Part shown: piece after piece, positions 53,000 to 62,653 of the stretch
Layout: each line of letters starts with the position of its first letter
Position numbering within the stretch: the stretch's first letter is position 1
NCBI RefSeq assembly: GCF_008704855.1
Contig: NZ_CP023691.1
Location: forward strand, 7,998,001 to 8,062,000
Direction: 5' to 3'
Length of the DNA stretch: 64,000 nt
Source of the DNA: Streptomyces platensis
GTDB lineage: Bacteria > Actinomycetota > Actinomycetes > Streptomycetales > Streptomycetaceae
Translations under genes and position numbers: made by a program
Notes under the pieces: generated by a model
Told to the model about the DNA's origin: nothing
The model's database searches: none
What the model saw: only the letters and a program-made list of their open reading frames with translations

Positions 53000-54823
53000 A
53001 TGCCCCGTACCCACTCCGCCGATCCCGCCGCCGCGAGCGCCTTCCCCGCGCTCCGTACGCCCGCCGGGCCGGTGCCCGCCGACGCGCCGGCGTGGAATCC
53101 GCAGCGCGGCAGCGCGATGCCGTCCCACCGCTACCGGCCCGCCCATGAGCGCGTCGAGGTACCGCTGACCGGACGGGCCTGGCCCGCCGCCCGGATCGAG
53201 CGCGCCCCGCTGTGGGTGCCGGTCGATCTGCGCGACGGCAATCAGGCGCTCGCCGAGCCGATGGACACCCCCAGGAAGGGCCGGATGTTCGATCTGCTCG
53301 TCGCGATGGGCTTCAAGGAGATCGAGGTCGCCTATCCCTCCGCGAGCCGTACCGACTTCGACTTCGTCCGCCACCTGGCGGACAGCGGCGCGGTGCCGGA
53401 CGACGTGACGGTGGTGGTCTTCACCCCGGCCCGGCGTGAACTGATCGAGCGGACCTTCGCGGCCATCGAGGGGCTGCCGCGCACCGTCGTGCACCTCTAC
53501 ACGCCGACCGCGCCCACGTGGCGTGAGGTGGTTCTCGGTCGCAGCCGTACGGAGGTGCGCGACCTGGTACACGACGCCGCGACGTACATGGCCCGGCTGG
53601 CCGCTGCACGGCCCGGGGCCGACATCCGGTTCCAGTTCTCGCCGGAGGTCTTCAACCTCACCGAGCCCGATCTCGTACTGGAGATCTGCAATGGCCTGAC
53701 GGACCTGTGGGACGCCTCGCCCGACCGTCCGGTGACGCACAATCTGCCGGCCACCGTCGAGGTCGCCACCCCCAATGTGTACGCCGACCAGATCGAGTAC
53801 CTGCACCGTCATCTGACGCGGCGGGACGCGGTGGTCCTCTCCGTGCATCCGCACAACGACCGCGGTACCGGGGTGGCGTGTGCGGAACTCGCCGTGCTGG
53901 CCGGGGCGCAGCGGGTGGAGGGCTGTCTGTTCGGCAACGGGGAGCGCACCGGCAACGTCGACCTGGTCACGCTGGCCCTCAATCTGCACACCCAGGGCGT
54001 CGACCCGATGATCGACTTCTCCGAGCTCGGCACCGTCCGCCGCACGGTGGAGGACTGCATCCGGCTGCCCGTCCACCCACGCCACCCCTACGCCGGTGAC
54101 CTCGTCCACACCGCCTTCTCCGGCACCCACCAGGACGCCATCAGCAAGGGCCTGGCCCACCACGCCCGGCGCGCGGCCTACTTGGGCGTGCCGGAGTCCG
54201 AGGCGCCCTGGACGGTGCCGTATCTGCCCGTCGACCCGGCCGACCTCGGCTGCACCTACGAGGCGGTCATCCGGGTCAACAGCCAGTCCGGCAAGGGCGG
54301 GATCGCCCATCTGCTGCAACTGCACCACGGCCTGGACCTGCCGCCCGACATGCGGCCCGACTTCTCCCGCACGGTGCAGCGCGCCACCGACGACAGCGGG
54401 CAGGAGGCCACCCCGAAGGACCTGTGGGAGCTGTTCCGGAGCACCTATCTCGCGCCGGGGGAGGAGGGCCCGCTGACGCTCGACTCCTGGAGTACGTCCG
54501 AGCCCGCGCCGGGCGAGCACCGCGTCCGCTGCGACCTCGCCGGGGGCGGCACCGCCGACGGCCGGGGGCGCCACGAAGGCGCCGGCAACGGTCCGCTGGC
54601 CGCGTTCGCCGACGCGCTGGCCGCCGCCGGACACCCCGTCGACATCCTCGGCTATGCCGGCCACGCCCTCGCCCCGGGCCCGGACAGCGCCGCCGTCGCC
54701 TACGTCCGGTGCCGCATCGGCGGCACCACGTACTGGGGCGCGGGCCAGGACACCTCCGTCCTGACGGCTTCGGTGCGGGCGGTGCTGTCGGCCGTGAACC
54801 GGGCGAAGCGGGAGGACCGCTAG
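53000..54823 (+). CDS. leuA: 2-Isopropylmalate synthase paralogue (LeuA, long type)
   Basis: A 607-residue enzyme of the alpha-IPMS/homocitrate-synthase family. The catalytic barrel starts at PVDLRDGNQALAEPMD (about residues 73-88), with divalent-metal ligands in SVHPHNDRGTG and the FGNGERTGNVDLV box. The C-terminal LeuA allosteric domain (about 470-600) is retained. Sequence differs from the main Streptomyces leuA in several conserved segments, and it sits alone beside a FadR-type regulator, so it may serve a specialised pathway instead of housekeeping leucine synthesis. ATG 53000 follows GAAGGA. Confidence 0.88.
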   Translation: MPRTHSADPAAASAFPALRTPAGPVPADAPAWNPQRGSAMPSHRYRPAHERVEVPLTGRAWPAARIERAPLWVPVDLRDGNQALAEPMDTPRKGRMFDLLVAMGFKEIEVAYPSASRTDFDFVRHLADSGAVPDDVTVVVFTPARRELIERTFAAIEGLPRTVVHLYTPTAPTWREVVLGRSRTEVRDLVHDAATYMARLAAARPGADIRFQFSPEVFNLTEPDLVLEICNGLTDLWDASPDRPVTHNLPATVEVATPNVYADQIEYLHRHLTRRDAVVLSVHPHNDRGTGVACAELAVLAGAQRVEGCLFGNGERTGNVDLVTLALNLHTQGVDPMIDFSELGTVRRTVEDCIRLPVHPRHPYAGDLVHTAFSGTHQDAISKGLAHHARRAAYLGVPESEAPWTVPYLPVDPADLGCTYEAVIRVNSQSGKGGIAHLLQLHHGLDLPPDMRPDFSRTVQRATDDSGQEATPKDLWELFRSTYLAPGEEGPLTLDSWSTSEPAPGEHRVRCDLAGGGTADGRGRHEGAGNGPLAAFADALAAAGHPVDILGYAGHALAPGPDSAAVAYVRCRIGGTTYWGAGQDTSVLTASVRAVLSAVNRAKREDR

Positions 54824-55247
54824 GCACGGCGGTCGGCGGGCGCTCCTCCGGCGCCCGCCGACCGCCCTTGCGTCCGATCACGCCTACGCCACCACCTCCC
54901 CGCCCGCAACTCGGGGCGTCCGGACGGGTGACACCGGAGCGGTGCCACCGGGGCCGGAGGCACCGCAGGGGGCCGTGGGACCGGTGATCTCGGTCGGCGG
55001 AACGGCCGAACCCGGCGGTGCCGCATCCGCAATCCGGGAATTTTCTGCGATTCTGAGCGGCACGCCCCACATCCCGGCTGGCCACGCCGGTTGCCGGGGT
55101 TTTCGGCGTGTCGGTGACCCACACTCGTTAGTGATGTGTTAGTGCCTCGTTAGCGGACCGGCAGTGCCCAGGGCCACGCTGGAACGAGCAACGGACGGAC
55201 CGCACCCCACTACGAGAGCTCGCACCTACCAGACGAGGGGGACAGTT
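54824..55247. other. Intergenic region between leuA and the lipoprotein gene
   Basis: 424 bases. The leuA terminator occupies 54828-54866. The remainder shows no reliable gene. GTTAGTGATGTGTTAGTG at 55127-55144 is a tandem-repeat-like AT-richer patch that may be part of the lipoprotein promoter. Confidence 0.35.
54828..54866 (+). terminator. Terminator after leuA
   Basis: A 15-bp perfect stem, GGCGGTCGGCGGGCG (54828-54842) with its complement (54852-54866), around a nine-base loop, starting five bases past the stop. Confidence 0.8.
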
Positions 55248-55982
55248 ATGTCGCTCACCATCAAGACGCTCGGCCGCGGTCGTCGTGTCGCCGCCGGATC
55301 GCTGATCGCTGTCGCGGCGCTTGCGCTCACCGCTTGTGAGGGCGGCCCCGACGCCGCATCCCGCCCCTCGTCGGCCGCCGCACCCGCCAGCTCCCACGAC
55401 AAGGAGAGCGGCGGCTCCTCGTCGTCCCACGGCAGCGCGGAGTCGTCCGGTGCGAAGGCGCAGTCCTCCGCGGGCGCTCAGCGGCCGTCGGCGAAGGCGG
55501 CCACGCCGGGCGGTAAGCCGACGGGCAAGGCCCCCAGCGCCGCGGAGGCCCACACCTCCACCCAGGCGGCGTCGGACCGCTGCACCGCCGCCAATATGTC
55601 GCTGCGCCTGGGCGCCGCCGACGCCGGTGCGGGCAACATCCGCTACCCCCTCGTCTTCACGAACAAGGGCACGAAGGCCTGTTCGCTGCGCGGTTTCCCG
55701 GGCGTCTCGCTGATCAACCGTGACGGTTCGCCCGTCGGCAAGCCCGCTACCCGCGACGGTGGTGCCGGCGGTGTCGTCCGCCTCCAGCCGGGCCAGAGCG
55801 CCCACGCCCTGCTGCACACCCTCAACGAGGGCGTCTCCGACACCCCGTGCTGGGGCAAGTCGCAGATCGTCTTCGTCTACCCGCCCGGCTCCAAGGAGTC
55901 GATGACCACCGGCAGCCGCGGGCTGCGGGTGTGCGGCGGACGGTTCGAGGTGACCGCGGTGGAGGCCGGTGCCCTGGGCTGA
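55248..55982 (+). CDS. DUF4232-type lipoprotein
   Basis: A 244-residue lipoprotein. The signal peptide has a basic front (KTLGRGRR) and lipobox LTAC at about residues 25-28; the lipidated Cys is followed by a long Ser/Ala/Gly/Lys-rich linker to about residue 112. The C-terminal domain (CTAANMSLRLGAADAGAGN, then LRGFPGVSLINRDG and a terminal LRVCGG segment) is a small Cys-containing beta fold of the DUF4232 type, anchored outside the membrane. ATG 55248 follows GAGGGG. Confidence 0.8.
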   Translation: MSLTIKTLGRGRRVAAGSLIAVAALALTACEGGPDAASRPSSAAAPASSHDKESGGSSSSHGSAESSGAKAQSSAGAQRPSAKAATPGGKPTGKAPSAAEAHTSTQAASDRCTAANMSLRLGAADAGAGNIRYPLVFTNKGTKACSLRGFPGVSLINRDGSPVGKPATRDGGAGGVVRLQPGQSAHALLHTLNEGVSDTPCWGKSQIVFVYPPGSKESMTTGSRGLRVCGGRFEVTAVEAGALG

Positions 55983-56037
55983 CGGCCCGGTCCGCGGACC
56001 CGTGACTAGGACGGCCGCGGACGACCCGCCACGACAG

Positions 56038-56070
56038 CACGCCCCCGGCGCACGGTGCGCCGGGGGCGTG
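56038..56070 (+). terminator. Terminator after the lipoprotein gene
   Basis: A perfect 15-bp stem, CACGCCCCCGGCGCA (56038-56052) with its complement (56056-56070), around CGG. Confidence 0.8.
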
Positions 56071-56280
56071 TGGTGTGTGGCGCCCAGGCACGACGCACGT
56101 GGCGTGACGGCGGTCGGCGGTGACCCGTTGTGGTGCTGTGGCCGTTGATGCGGACGCTCGGGTGGTGTGTCACCGCAACGGCCCCTGGTGACCGCCCCGT
56201 GTCCGGGTATCGGTGTTACCAAGGTGGATGGAAGCCTTGAATGAGCGCTTTCGTTGCATATCTGCCTAGGAGACCTGCCC

Positions 56281-57369
56281 ATGTCCGCAGCTTCGAGCGT
56301 GGCCGACAAGGCCGCTGCGAACGGAAAGCCGTCCGCCGAGGACGAGTCCCCGATCCACATTCTCTGGATCAACGCCGGCCTGAGCTGCGATGGCGACTCC
56401 GTGTCGCTCACCGCCGCGACGCAGCCGAGCATTGAGGAGATCGCGCTCAGTGTGCTGCCCGGGCTGCCCAAGATCGCCGTCCACTGGCCACTGATCGATT
56501 TCGAATGCGGTCCGGTCGACGGCGCGGACACCTTCATCGAGTGGTTCTTCAAGGGCGAACGCGGCGAGATCGACCCGTTCGTGCTGGTCATCGAGGGATC
56601 CATCCCCAACGAGTCCATCAAGCCGGAGGGCTATTGGTGCGGCTTCGGTGACAACCCGGAGACCGGCCAGCCGATCACCACCAGTGAGTGGATCGACCGG
56701 CTCGCCCCCAAGGCGCTGGCCGTCGTGGCGATCGGCACCTGCGCCACCTACGGCGGTATCCATGCGATGGCGGGCAACCCGACCGGAGCCATGGGTGTGC
56801 CCGACTACCTGGGCTGGGACTGGACGTCCAAGGCCGGGATCCCGATCGTCTGTGTGCCGGGCTGCCCGATCCAGCCGGACAACTTCTCGGAGACGCTGAC
56901 CTATCTGCTCTACCAGGCGACGGGCGCGGCTCCGATGATCCCGCTGGACGACCAGCTGCGGCCCACCTGGCTCTTCGGCGAGACCGTGCACGAGGGCTGT
57001 GACCGGGCCGGTTACTACGAGCAGGGCCAGTTCGCCACCACCTACGACTCGCCCAAGTGTCTGGTGAAGCTCGGATGCTGGGGTCCCGTGGTCAAATGCA
57101 ACGTGCCCAAGCGGGGCTGGATGGACGGCATCGGCGGCTGCCCGAACGTCGGCGGTATCTGTATCGCCTGCACCATGCCCGGCTTCCCCGACAAGTTCAT
57201 GCCGTTCATGGACGAGCCGCCCGGCGGCAAGATCTCCAGCAGTGCCAGCTCCGCGTACGGCAGCGTGGTCCGCCGTCTCCGGAGCATCACGGCCAGGACC
57301 GTCGACCACGAGCCCAAGTGGCGCCACCGCGGCGACCAACTGACCACCGGCTACCGGAAACCGTGGTGA
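56281..57369 (+). CDS. hhyS: Group 1h [NiFe]-hydrogenase small subunit
   Basis: A 362-residue electron-transfer subunit with no Tat signal, unlike membrane-bound uptake hydrogenases. The proximal cluster region reads NAGLSCDGDS: Cys36 with Asp39 in place of the usual fourth Cys, as known for the actinobacterial-type enzyme of Ralstonia. Later ligands are in GTCATYGG, VPGCPIQPDN, HEGCDRAGYYEQG and the Cys-rich GGCPNVGGICIACTMPGF. It should pass electrons from trace H2 to the respiratory chain. ATG 56281 follows TAGGAGA. Confidence 0.94.
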   Translation: MSAASSVADKAAANGKPSAEDESPIHILWINAGLSCDGDSVSLTAATQPSIEEIALSVLPGLPKIAVHWPLIDFECGPVDGADTFIEWFFKGERGEIDPFVLVIEGSIPNESIKPEGYWCGFGDNPETGQPITTSEWIDRLAPKALAVVAIGTCATYGGIHAMAGNPTGAMGVPDYLGWDWTSKAGIPIVCVPGCPIQPDNFSETLTYLLYQATGAAPMIPLDDQLRPTWLFGETVHEGCDRAGYYEQGQFATTYDSPKCLVKLGCWGPVVKCNVPKRGWMDGIGGCPNVGGICIACTMPGFPDKFMPFMDEPPGGKISSSASSAYGSVVRRLRSITARTVDHEPKWRHRGDQLTTGYRKPW

Positions 57370-57461
57370 GCACACCCCGCCCGTAGCCGTCCGGCAGCAC
57401 CCCGGACCCTCCGTCCGACCCCACCTCCGCGCGCACGCAAAAGAAGGGCACGGCACTCACG

Positions 57462-59243
57462 ATGGCACCGAGAACGAAGGCGGCCGACGGCAGCGGTCTG
57501 ACGGAGATGTCCTGGGATCCGATCACCCGGATCGTGGGCAGCCTCGGGATCCACACCAAGATCGACTTCAAGCAGAAGCGGGTGGCGGAGTGCTACAGCA
57601 CCTCATCCGTCTTCCGTGGCTACAGCGTCTTCATGCGCGGCAAGGACCCGCGCGACGCGCACTTCATCACCAGCCGGATCTGCGGTATCTGCGGTGACAA
57701 CCACGCCACCTGCTCGGTGTACACCCAGAACATGGCCTACGGGGTGAAGCCCCCGCACCTGGGGGAGTGGATCATCAACCTCGGCGAGTCCGCCGAGTAC
57801 ATGTTCGACCACAACATCTTCCAGGAGAACCTGGTCGGGGTCGACTACTGCGAAAAGATGGTCCGCGAGACCAACCCCGGCGTCTGGGAGCTCGCCCAGC
57901 GCACCGAGGCCCCCCACGCGGGCGACCACGGCTACCGCACCATCGCCGACATCATGAGCTCCCTCAACCCCATCGAGGGCGAGTTCTACCGCGAGGCTCT
58001 CCAGGTCAGCCGCTACACCCGGGAGATGTTCTGCCTCATGGAGGGCCGCCATGTGCACCCCTCCACGCTCTACCCGGGCGGTGTCGGCACCATCGCCAGC
58101 GTCCAGCTCTTCACCGACTACCTCAGCCGGCTGATGCGCTATGTCGAATTCATGAAGCGGGTCGTCCCGCTCCATGACGACCTGTTCGACTTCTTCTACG
58201 AGGCGCTGCCCGGGTACGAGGAGGTCGGCCGCCGGCGCGTGCTGCTCGGCTGCTGGGGTGCGCTCAACGACCCGGACCACTGCGACTTCACCTATCGCAA
58301 CATGACGGACTGGGGACGGAAGATGTTCGTCACCCCGGGCATCATCGTCGACGGCAAGCTGGTCACCAACGACCTCACCGAGATCAACCTGGGTATCCGG
58401 ATCCTGCTGGGCAGCTCCTACTACCAGGACTGGGAGGGCCAGGAGCAGTTCGTCACCCACGACCCGCTCGGCAACCCCGTCGACCCGCGCCACCCGTGGA
58501 ACCAGCACACCATCCCCGCCCCGCAGAAGCGGGACTTCAACGACAAGTACAGCTGGGTGATGTCGCCGCGCTGGTTCGACGGCAAGGAGCATCTGGCCCT
58601 GGACACCGGCGGCGGCCCGATCGCCCGGCTGTGGTCCACGGCCCTGTCGGGGCTCGTCGACACCCCGTACGTCAAGTCCACCGGCCACAGCGTCACCATC
58701 GACCTGCCCCGCTCCATGACGCGGCCCGAGGCCCGCTTCGAGTGGAAGATCCCCAAGTGGAGCAACGCGCTGGAGCGCAACCGGGCCCGCACCTACTTCC
58801 AGGCGTACACCGCCGCCATGGCGCTGCACTTCGCGGAGAAGGGCCTGGAGGAGGTCCGCGCCGGGCGCACCCAGACGTGGGAGAAGTTCGAGGTCCCCGA
58901 CGAGTCGATCGGCTGTGGCTTCACCGAGGCGGTGCGCGGCGTCCTCTCGCACCACATGGTCATCCGGGACGGCAAGATCGCCAACTACCACCCGTACCCG
59001 CCGACCCCGTGGAACGCCAGCACCCGCGACACCTACGGCACCCCCGGCCCGTACGAGGACGCCGTCCAGAACACCCCGATCTTCGAGGAGAACTCCCCGG
59101 AGAACTTCAAGGGCATCGACATCATGCGCACGGTGCGCAGCTTCGACCCGTGTCTGCCGTGCGGCGTCCATATGTACGTCGGCAACGGCAAGTCGGTCGA
59201 GAAGATGCATGTGCCCACCGGGCTGAGCGGGCTCGCCGGATGA
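57462..59243 (+). CDS. hhyL: Group 1h [NiFe]-hydrogenase large subunit
   Basis: A 593-residue catalytic subunit. The L1 nickel motif is RICGICGDNHATC (about residues 69-81) and the L2 motif is DPCLPCGVHM near residue 566, each giving two Cys that bind the NiFe centre. A C-terminal tail of about 18 residues follows the VHM segment and is probably removed by the protease encoded downstream. It oxidises H2 at sub-atmospheric levels in this enzyme class, usually in stationary or sporulating cells. It starts 92 bases after the small subunit. Confidence 0.96.
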   Translation: MAPRTKAADGSGLTEMSWDPITRIVGSLGIHTKIDFKQKRVAECYSTSSVFRGYSVFMRGKDPRDAHFITSRICGICGDNHATCSVYTQNMAYGVKPPHLGEWIINLGESAEYMFDHNIFQENLVGVDYCEKMVRETNPGVWELAQRTEAPHAGDHGYRTIADIMSSLNPIEGEFYREALQVSRYTREMFCLMEGRHVHPSTLYPGGVGTIASVQLFTDYLSRLMRYVEFMKRVVPLHDDLFDFFYEALPGYEEVGRRRVLLGCWGALNDPDHCDFTYRNMTDWGRKMFVTPGIIVDGKLVTNDLTEINLGIRILLGSSYYQDWEGQEQFVTHDPLGNPVDPRHPWNQHTIPAPQKRDFNDKYSWVMSPRWFDGKEHLALDTGGGPIARLWSTALSGLVDTPYVKSTGHSVTIDLPRSMTRPEARFEWKIPKWSNALERNRARTYFQAYTAAMALHFAEKGLEEVRAGRTQTWEKFEVPDESIGCGFTEAVRGVLSHHMVIRDGKIANYHPYPPTPWNASTRDTYGTPGPYEDAVQNTPIFEENSPENFKGIDIMRTVRSFDPCLPCGVHMYVGNGKSVEKMHVPTGLSGLAG

Positions 59244-59869
59244 GCGCCGGGGCCACCACGGTGGAGGCCGCCGCACCGCGGACCGGTACACCCGAGGCCG
59301 CCGCGCCGTCCGCAGCCGCCGCCTCCACAGCCGTGCCGAACGCCGAGGCGACCGGCCGGCGCGTCGAAGAGGTGCTGGACCGGCTCGCGCAGCGCGACGA
59401 CCGCGAGGCCAGCGCCGCCGCCGAGGAACTCGTCCGCGTCCTGATGGACTTCTACGGCGCGGGCCTCGCCCGGATCATGCACCTCACGGGCAGTGCCACG
59501 GGCGGCGACGGCGCCCGTTCTGCGCTGCTGCGGGACGAGCTGGTGACCAGCCTGCTGGTGCTGCACGATCTGCACCCCGAGGACACCGCGACCCGCATCG
59601 GCCGCGCCCTGGACAGTGTCCGCCGCCAACACCCCGCCGAGGTCGCCGAGTTCGACGCGGACGCCGGAACGCTGCGACTGCGCGCCGCCGACTCCGGCGG
59701 CTGCGGCTGCCCGAGCACCAGCCAACAGGCCCAGCAGGCCGTCGAGGCCGCCGTCTCCTGCTTCGCGCCCGAGGTGACCTCCATGGAGTGGGAGGCGGCG
59801 GGCGGACGGGCCGAGCCGGCGCTGTTGCAGATCTCCCGTCGCCCGCCGACCGCCGCCACCGCCTCGTGA
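59240..59869 (+). CDS. NifU-like protein of the hydrogenase operon
   Basis: A 209-residue protein. An Ala/Pro-rich front (1-30) is followed by a helical segment (RRVEEVLDRLAQRDDREASA, LVRVLMDFYGAGLARIM) and a C-terminal NifU-type domain with the Cys pair in DSGGCGCPSTSQQ. Operon neighbours suggest it delivers or carries Fe-S clusters for the small subunit. It overlaps the large-subunit stop (ATGA) and the next gene (GTGA), so translation is coupled. Confidence 0.8.
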   Translation: MSAGATTVEAAAPRTGTPEAAAPSAAAASTAVPNAEATGRRVEEVLDRLAQRDDREASAAAEELVRVLMDFYGAGLARIMHLTGSATGGDGARSALLRDELVTSLLVLHDLHPEDTATRIGRALDSVRRQHPAEVAEFDADAGTLRLRAADSGGCGCPSTSQQAQQAVEAAVSCFAPEVTSMEWEAAGGRAEPALLQISRRPPTAATAS

Positions 59870-60534
59870 GCGGCCGGCCATCGGCGCTCCCGCGCCTCGG
59901 ACCGCCGCCCGCCCACCGCGGCCTGCGCCGCTTCCGGGCCCCGGTGCCGGCCGCCCCCGAGCGCTGCGAGCTGTGCGCCGTGGTGCTCGCCGAGCACAAC
60001 CACCGTCACCTGGTCGACACCGCACGCCGCGCGCTGGCCTGTGCCTGCACCCCGTGCGCGCTGCTCTTCGACCGGCCCGGCGCCGGTACGGGACAGTTCC
60101 GTACGGTCCCCGACCGCTACTTCGTCGACCCCGGCCACACCCTCGACGACACGGCCTGGGACCGGCTCCAGATCCCCGTCGGTGTCGCCTTCTTCCTGCG
60201 CACCGCCGAGCCGGACCGGCTGGCCGCCCTCTACCCCAGCCCGGCCGGCGCCACCGAGAGCGAACTCGACCCGTCGACCTGGCAGACCGTGTTCTCCGCC
60301 AGCCGGCTGGCGGCCCTCCTCCGGCCCGATGTGGAGGCGCTGCTGCTGCGCCGCGCCGAGGGCCGGATCGACTGCTACCTGGTGCCCGTCGACATCTGCT
60401 ACGAACTCGTCGGCCGGATGCGCCTGTTGTGGCAGGGCTTCGACGGCGGCGCCGAGGCACGCGCCGCGCTCGCCGACTTCTTCACCAAGGTCGCCCGCCG
60501 GGCCCGCGAGCCGAGGGAGGACGACCGGCCGTGA
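59866..60534 (+). CDS. DUF5947-type hydrogenase-associated protein
   Basis: A 222-residue protein beginning VSGRPSALPRLGPPPAHRGL, with Cys pairs CELCAVV and CACTPCALLF (about residues 34-37 and 64-69) that could bind a metal or cluster. I recognise it as the conserved unknown DUF5947 found in group 1h operons. GTG 59866 overlaps the previous stop by four bases; a longer frame upstream lies over the NifU-like gene and was rejected. Function unknown, possibly a rubredoxin-like electron link. Confidence 0.78.
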   Translation: MSGRPSALPRLGPPPAHRGLRRFRAPVPAAPERCELCAVVLAEHNHRHLVDTARRALACACTPCALLFDRPGAGTGQFRTVPDRYFVDPGHTLDDTAWDRLQIPVGVAFFLRTAEPDRLAALYPSPAGATESELDPSTWQTVFSASRLAALLRPDVEALLLRRAEGRIDCYLVPVDICYELVGRMRLLWQGFDGGAEARAALADFFTKVARRAREPREDDRP

Positions 60535-61235
60535 CCGAGCTGTCCTTCGTCTGCACCGGCGTACGCGCCGACCGCTACGCGGCCGCCCCCACCCTCCTCT
60601 TCCGGCTGCGGATCACCGCCGCCGAAGCGGCCCGGGTGCACGCCCTCGCGCTGCGCTGCCAGCTCCGTATCGAACCGGCCCGCCGCGGCTACCGGGCCGA
60701 CGAGGCCGAGGCGCTGTCCGACCTCTTCGGCGAGCGGTCCCGCTGGGGCACCACCCTGCACCCGCTCCAGTTCGCCCAGGTCTCGCTGGTCGTCCCCGGC
60801 TTCACCGGTGAGACCGAGGTGGATCTGCCGGTTCCCTGCACCTATGACCTGGACGTCGCGGTCGGCCGCTACTTCCATGCGCTGCGCGAGGGCGAGGTCC
60901 CGCTGCTGCTGCTGTTCTCCGGCACGGTCTTCGCCGGCGCCGGCGGCTTCCAGGTGCACCCGGTGCCCTGGAACAAGGAAGCGTCCGTACGGATGCCGGT
61001 GGCCGTCTGGCAGGAGATGACCGAGGCACACTTCCCCGGCTGCGGCTGGCTGCGGCTGCCCCGCGAGACCCTCGACGCGCTGCTCGCCTACCGCTCCCGG
61101 CACGCCCTGCCCTCCTGGCAGGCGACCGTCGAGTCGCTGCTGGCCGCCGCCGACGGCACCCCACCACCCGCACCGCACGCCCGGCTCTTCCCGGGCGCCG
61201 CCGTCCGCCCCGTCAGTGAGAGGACCGCGCCGTGA
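60531..61235 (+). CDS. DUF6084-type hydrogenase-associated protein
   Basis: A 234-residue, beta-rich protein (LSFVCTGVRADRYAAAPTLL, VPCTYDLDVAVGRYFHAL, GAGGFQVHPVPWNKEA) without membrane segments. The same gene occurs at this place in other Streptomyces hydrogenase operons and is classed DUF6084. GTG 60531 overlaps the DUF5947 stop by four bases. Role unknown. Confidence 0.78.
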   Translation: MTELSFVCTGVRADRYAAAPTLLFRLRITAAEAARVHALALRCQLRIEPARRGYRADEAEALSDLFGERSRWGTTLHPLQFAQVSLVVPGFTGETEVDLPVPCTYDLDVAVGRYFHALREGEVPLLLLFSGTVFAGAGGFQVHPVPWNKEASVRMPVAVWQEMTEAHFPGCGWLRLPRETLDALLAYRSRHALPSWQATVESLLAAADGTPPPAPHARLFPGAAVRPVSERTAP

Positions 61236-62653
61236 CGACCAGCGTGCTGCCCGAGGAGATGGCGGACCGCTTCGCCGCCGCCCGCCAGGTGGCCGACGCC
61301 GTGCTGTTCGAGGGCTATGTGCTCTATCCGTACCGCGCGTCCGCCGCCAAGAACCAACTCCGCTGGCAGTTCGGGGTGCTCGTCCCGCCCCACTGGGGCG
61401 CCGGCAGCGCGGAGCATTCCTTCCAGCGCACCGAATGCCTCATGGAGCCCCGCTCCGGCGCCCGGCTCTCGGCCGAGCTGCGGTTTCTGCGCGCTCAGCG
61501 GCGCACGGTCCAACGCCGGTCCCCGGACGGCGGGTTCGAGACCGTGGCGGAGCTCGCACTGCCCGACCGGGTGCTGGTCCCCTGGGACGAGGGCGTCGAG
61601 GAGCGCGTCACGCTCACGGCCGATGTCTCCAAGCTCACCGGCGAGGGCGTCGCCGTCCCGTTCACCCGGCCCGCGCGGGACGAGACCGAGCCCGTCCATG
61701 ACGCCGACGGCCAGCTCGTCGGCCGGCTGGTGCGCCACACCGCCCGGATCGACGGCCGGGTCCGGCTGACCGCGACCGAACTCGGCGGCCCGTACGTGGC
61801 GTTCCGGCTGACCGCGACCGTCGAGAACACCAGCAGCTGGCAACCGGACGAAGACGGCGCCGACCGCGCCGCCGCACTGCCCCGCTCGCTGGTCGGGTCC
61901 CATCTCCTCCTCGGCCTGAGCGCGGGCGCGTTCGTCTCCATGACCGACCCGCAGGAGTGGGCCAAGGCGGCCGTCGCCGCCTGCCGCAACGAGCACGCCT
62001 GGCCCGTGCTGGCCGGCGAGTCCGGCCGCGCCGATGTGATGCTCTCCGCGCCGATCATCCTGGAGGACCACCCGGCCATCGCCCCGGAAAGCCCCGGCGC
62101 GCTCTACGACGCCCTGGAGATCGACGAGATCCTGACCCTGCGCACCGCGGCCCTCACCGACGAGGAGAAGCGCGAGGCCCGCGGCACCGACCCCCGCGCC
62201 GCCGAGGTCATCGAGCTCGCCGACACCATGCCGCCCGAGGTGCTGGAGCGGCTGCACGGCGCCGTACGGGCCCTGCGCGAGGTCACCGGGCCCGGCCCGG
62301 CCGCCCCGGACACGCTCACCCCGGACGTGCCGGGCCTCCGCCCGGACACCCCCTGGTGGGACCCGGCGAGCGACCGCAGCGTCGACCCCGTCCGCGACCG
62401 GATCACCCTCGACGGGCAGTCGGTCGGCGCCGGGAGCCGGGTGCTGCTGCGCCCCGGCCTGCGGCGCACCGACGCCCAGGACCTCTTCCTCCAGGGCCGT
62501 ACCGCGCAGGTCGAGGCGGTCCTGCACGACGTCGACGGCGGGGTGCACCTCGCGGTGACCGTGGAGGGCGACCCGGGCGCCGACATCCGGCGCGAACAGG
62601 GCCGGTTCCTGTACTTCCAACCCGACGAGGTCGCTCCCCTGGAGGACGCGTGA
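61232..62653 (+). CDS. Conserved hypothetical hydrogenase-operon protein (473 aa)
   Basis: A 473-residue soluble protein. It opens VLPEEMADRFAAARQVADAV, then LYPYRASAAKNQLRWQFGV, and includes a beta-rich middle and a C-terminal DLFLQGRTAQVEAVLHDVDG block. No domain or metal motif is clear. It belongs to the invariable set of genes in group 1h clusters and is coupled on both sides (GTGA overlaps), so it probably assists assembly or forms part of the complex. Confidence 0.78.
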   Translation: MTTSVLPEEMADRFAAARQVADAVLFEGYVLYPYRASAAKNQLRWQFGVLVPPHWGAGSAEHSFQRTECLMEPRSGARLSAELRFLRAQRRTVQRRSPDGGFETVAELALPDRVLVPWDEGVEERVTLTADVSKLTGEGVAVPFTRPARDETEPVHDADGQLVGRLVRHTARIDGRVRLTATELGGPYVAFRLTATVENTSSWQPDEDGADRAAALPRSLVGSHLLLGLSAGAFVSMTDPQEWAKAAVAACRNEHAWPVLAGESGRADVMLSAPIILEDHPAIAPESPGALYDALEIDEILTLRTAALTDEEKREARGTDPRAAEVIELADTMPPEVLERLHGAVRALREVTGPGPAAPDTLTPDVPGLRPDTPWWDPASDRSVDPVRDRITLDGQSVGAGSRVLLRPGLRRTDAQDLFLQGRTAQVEAVLHDVDGGVHLAVTVEGDPGADIRREQGRFLYFQPDEVAPLEDA

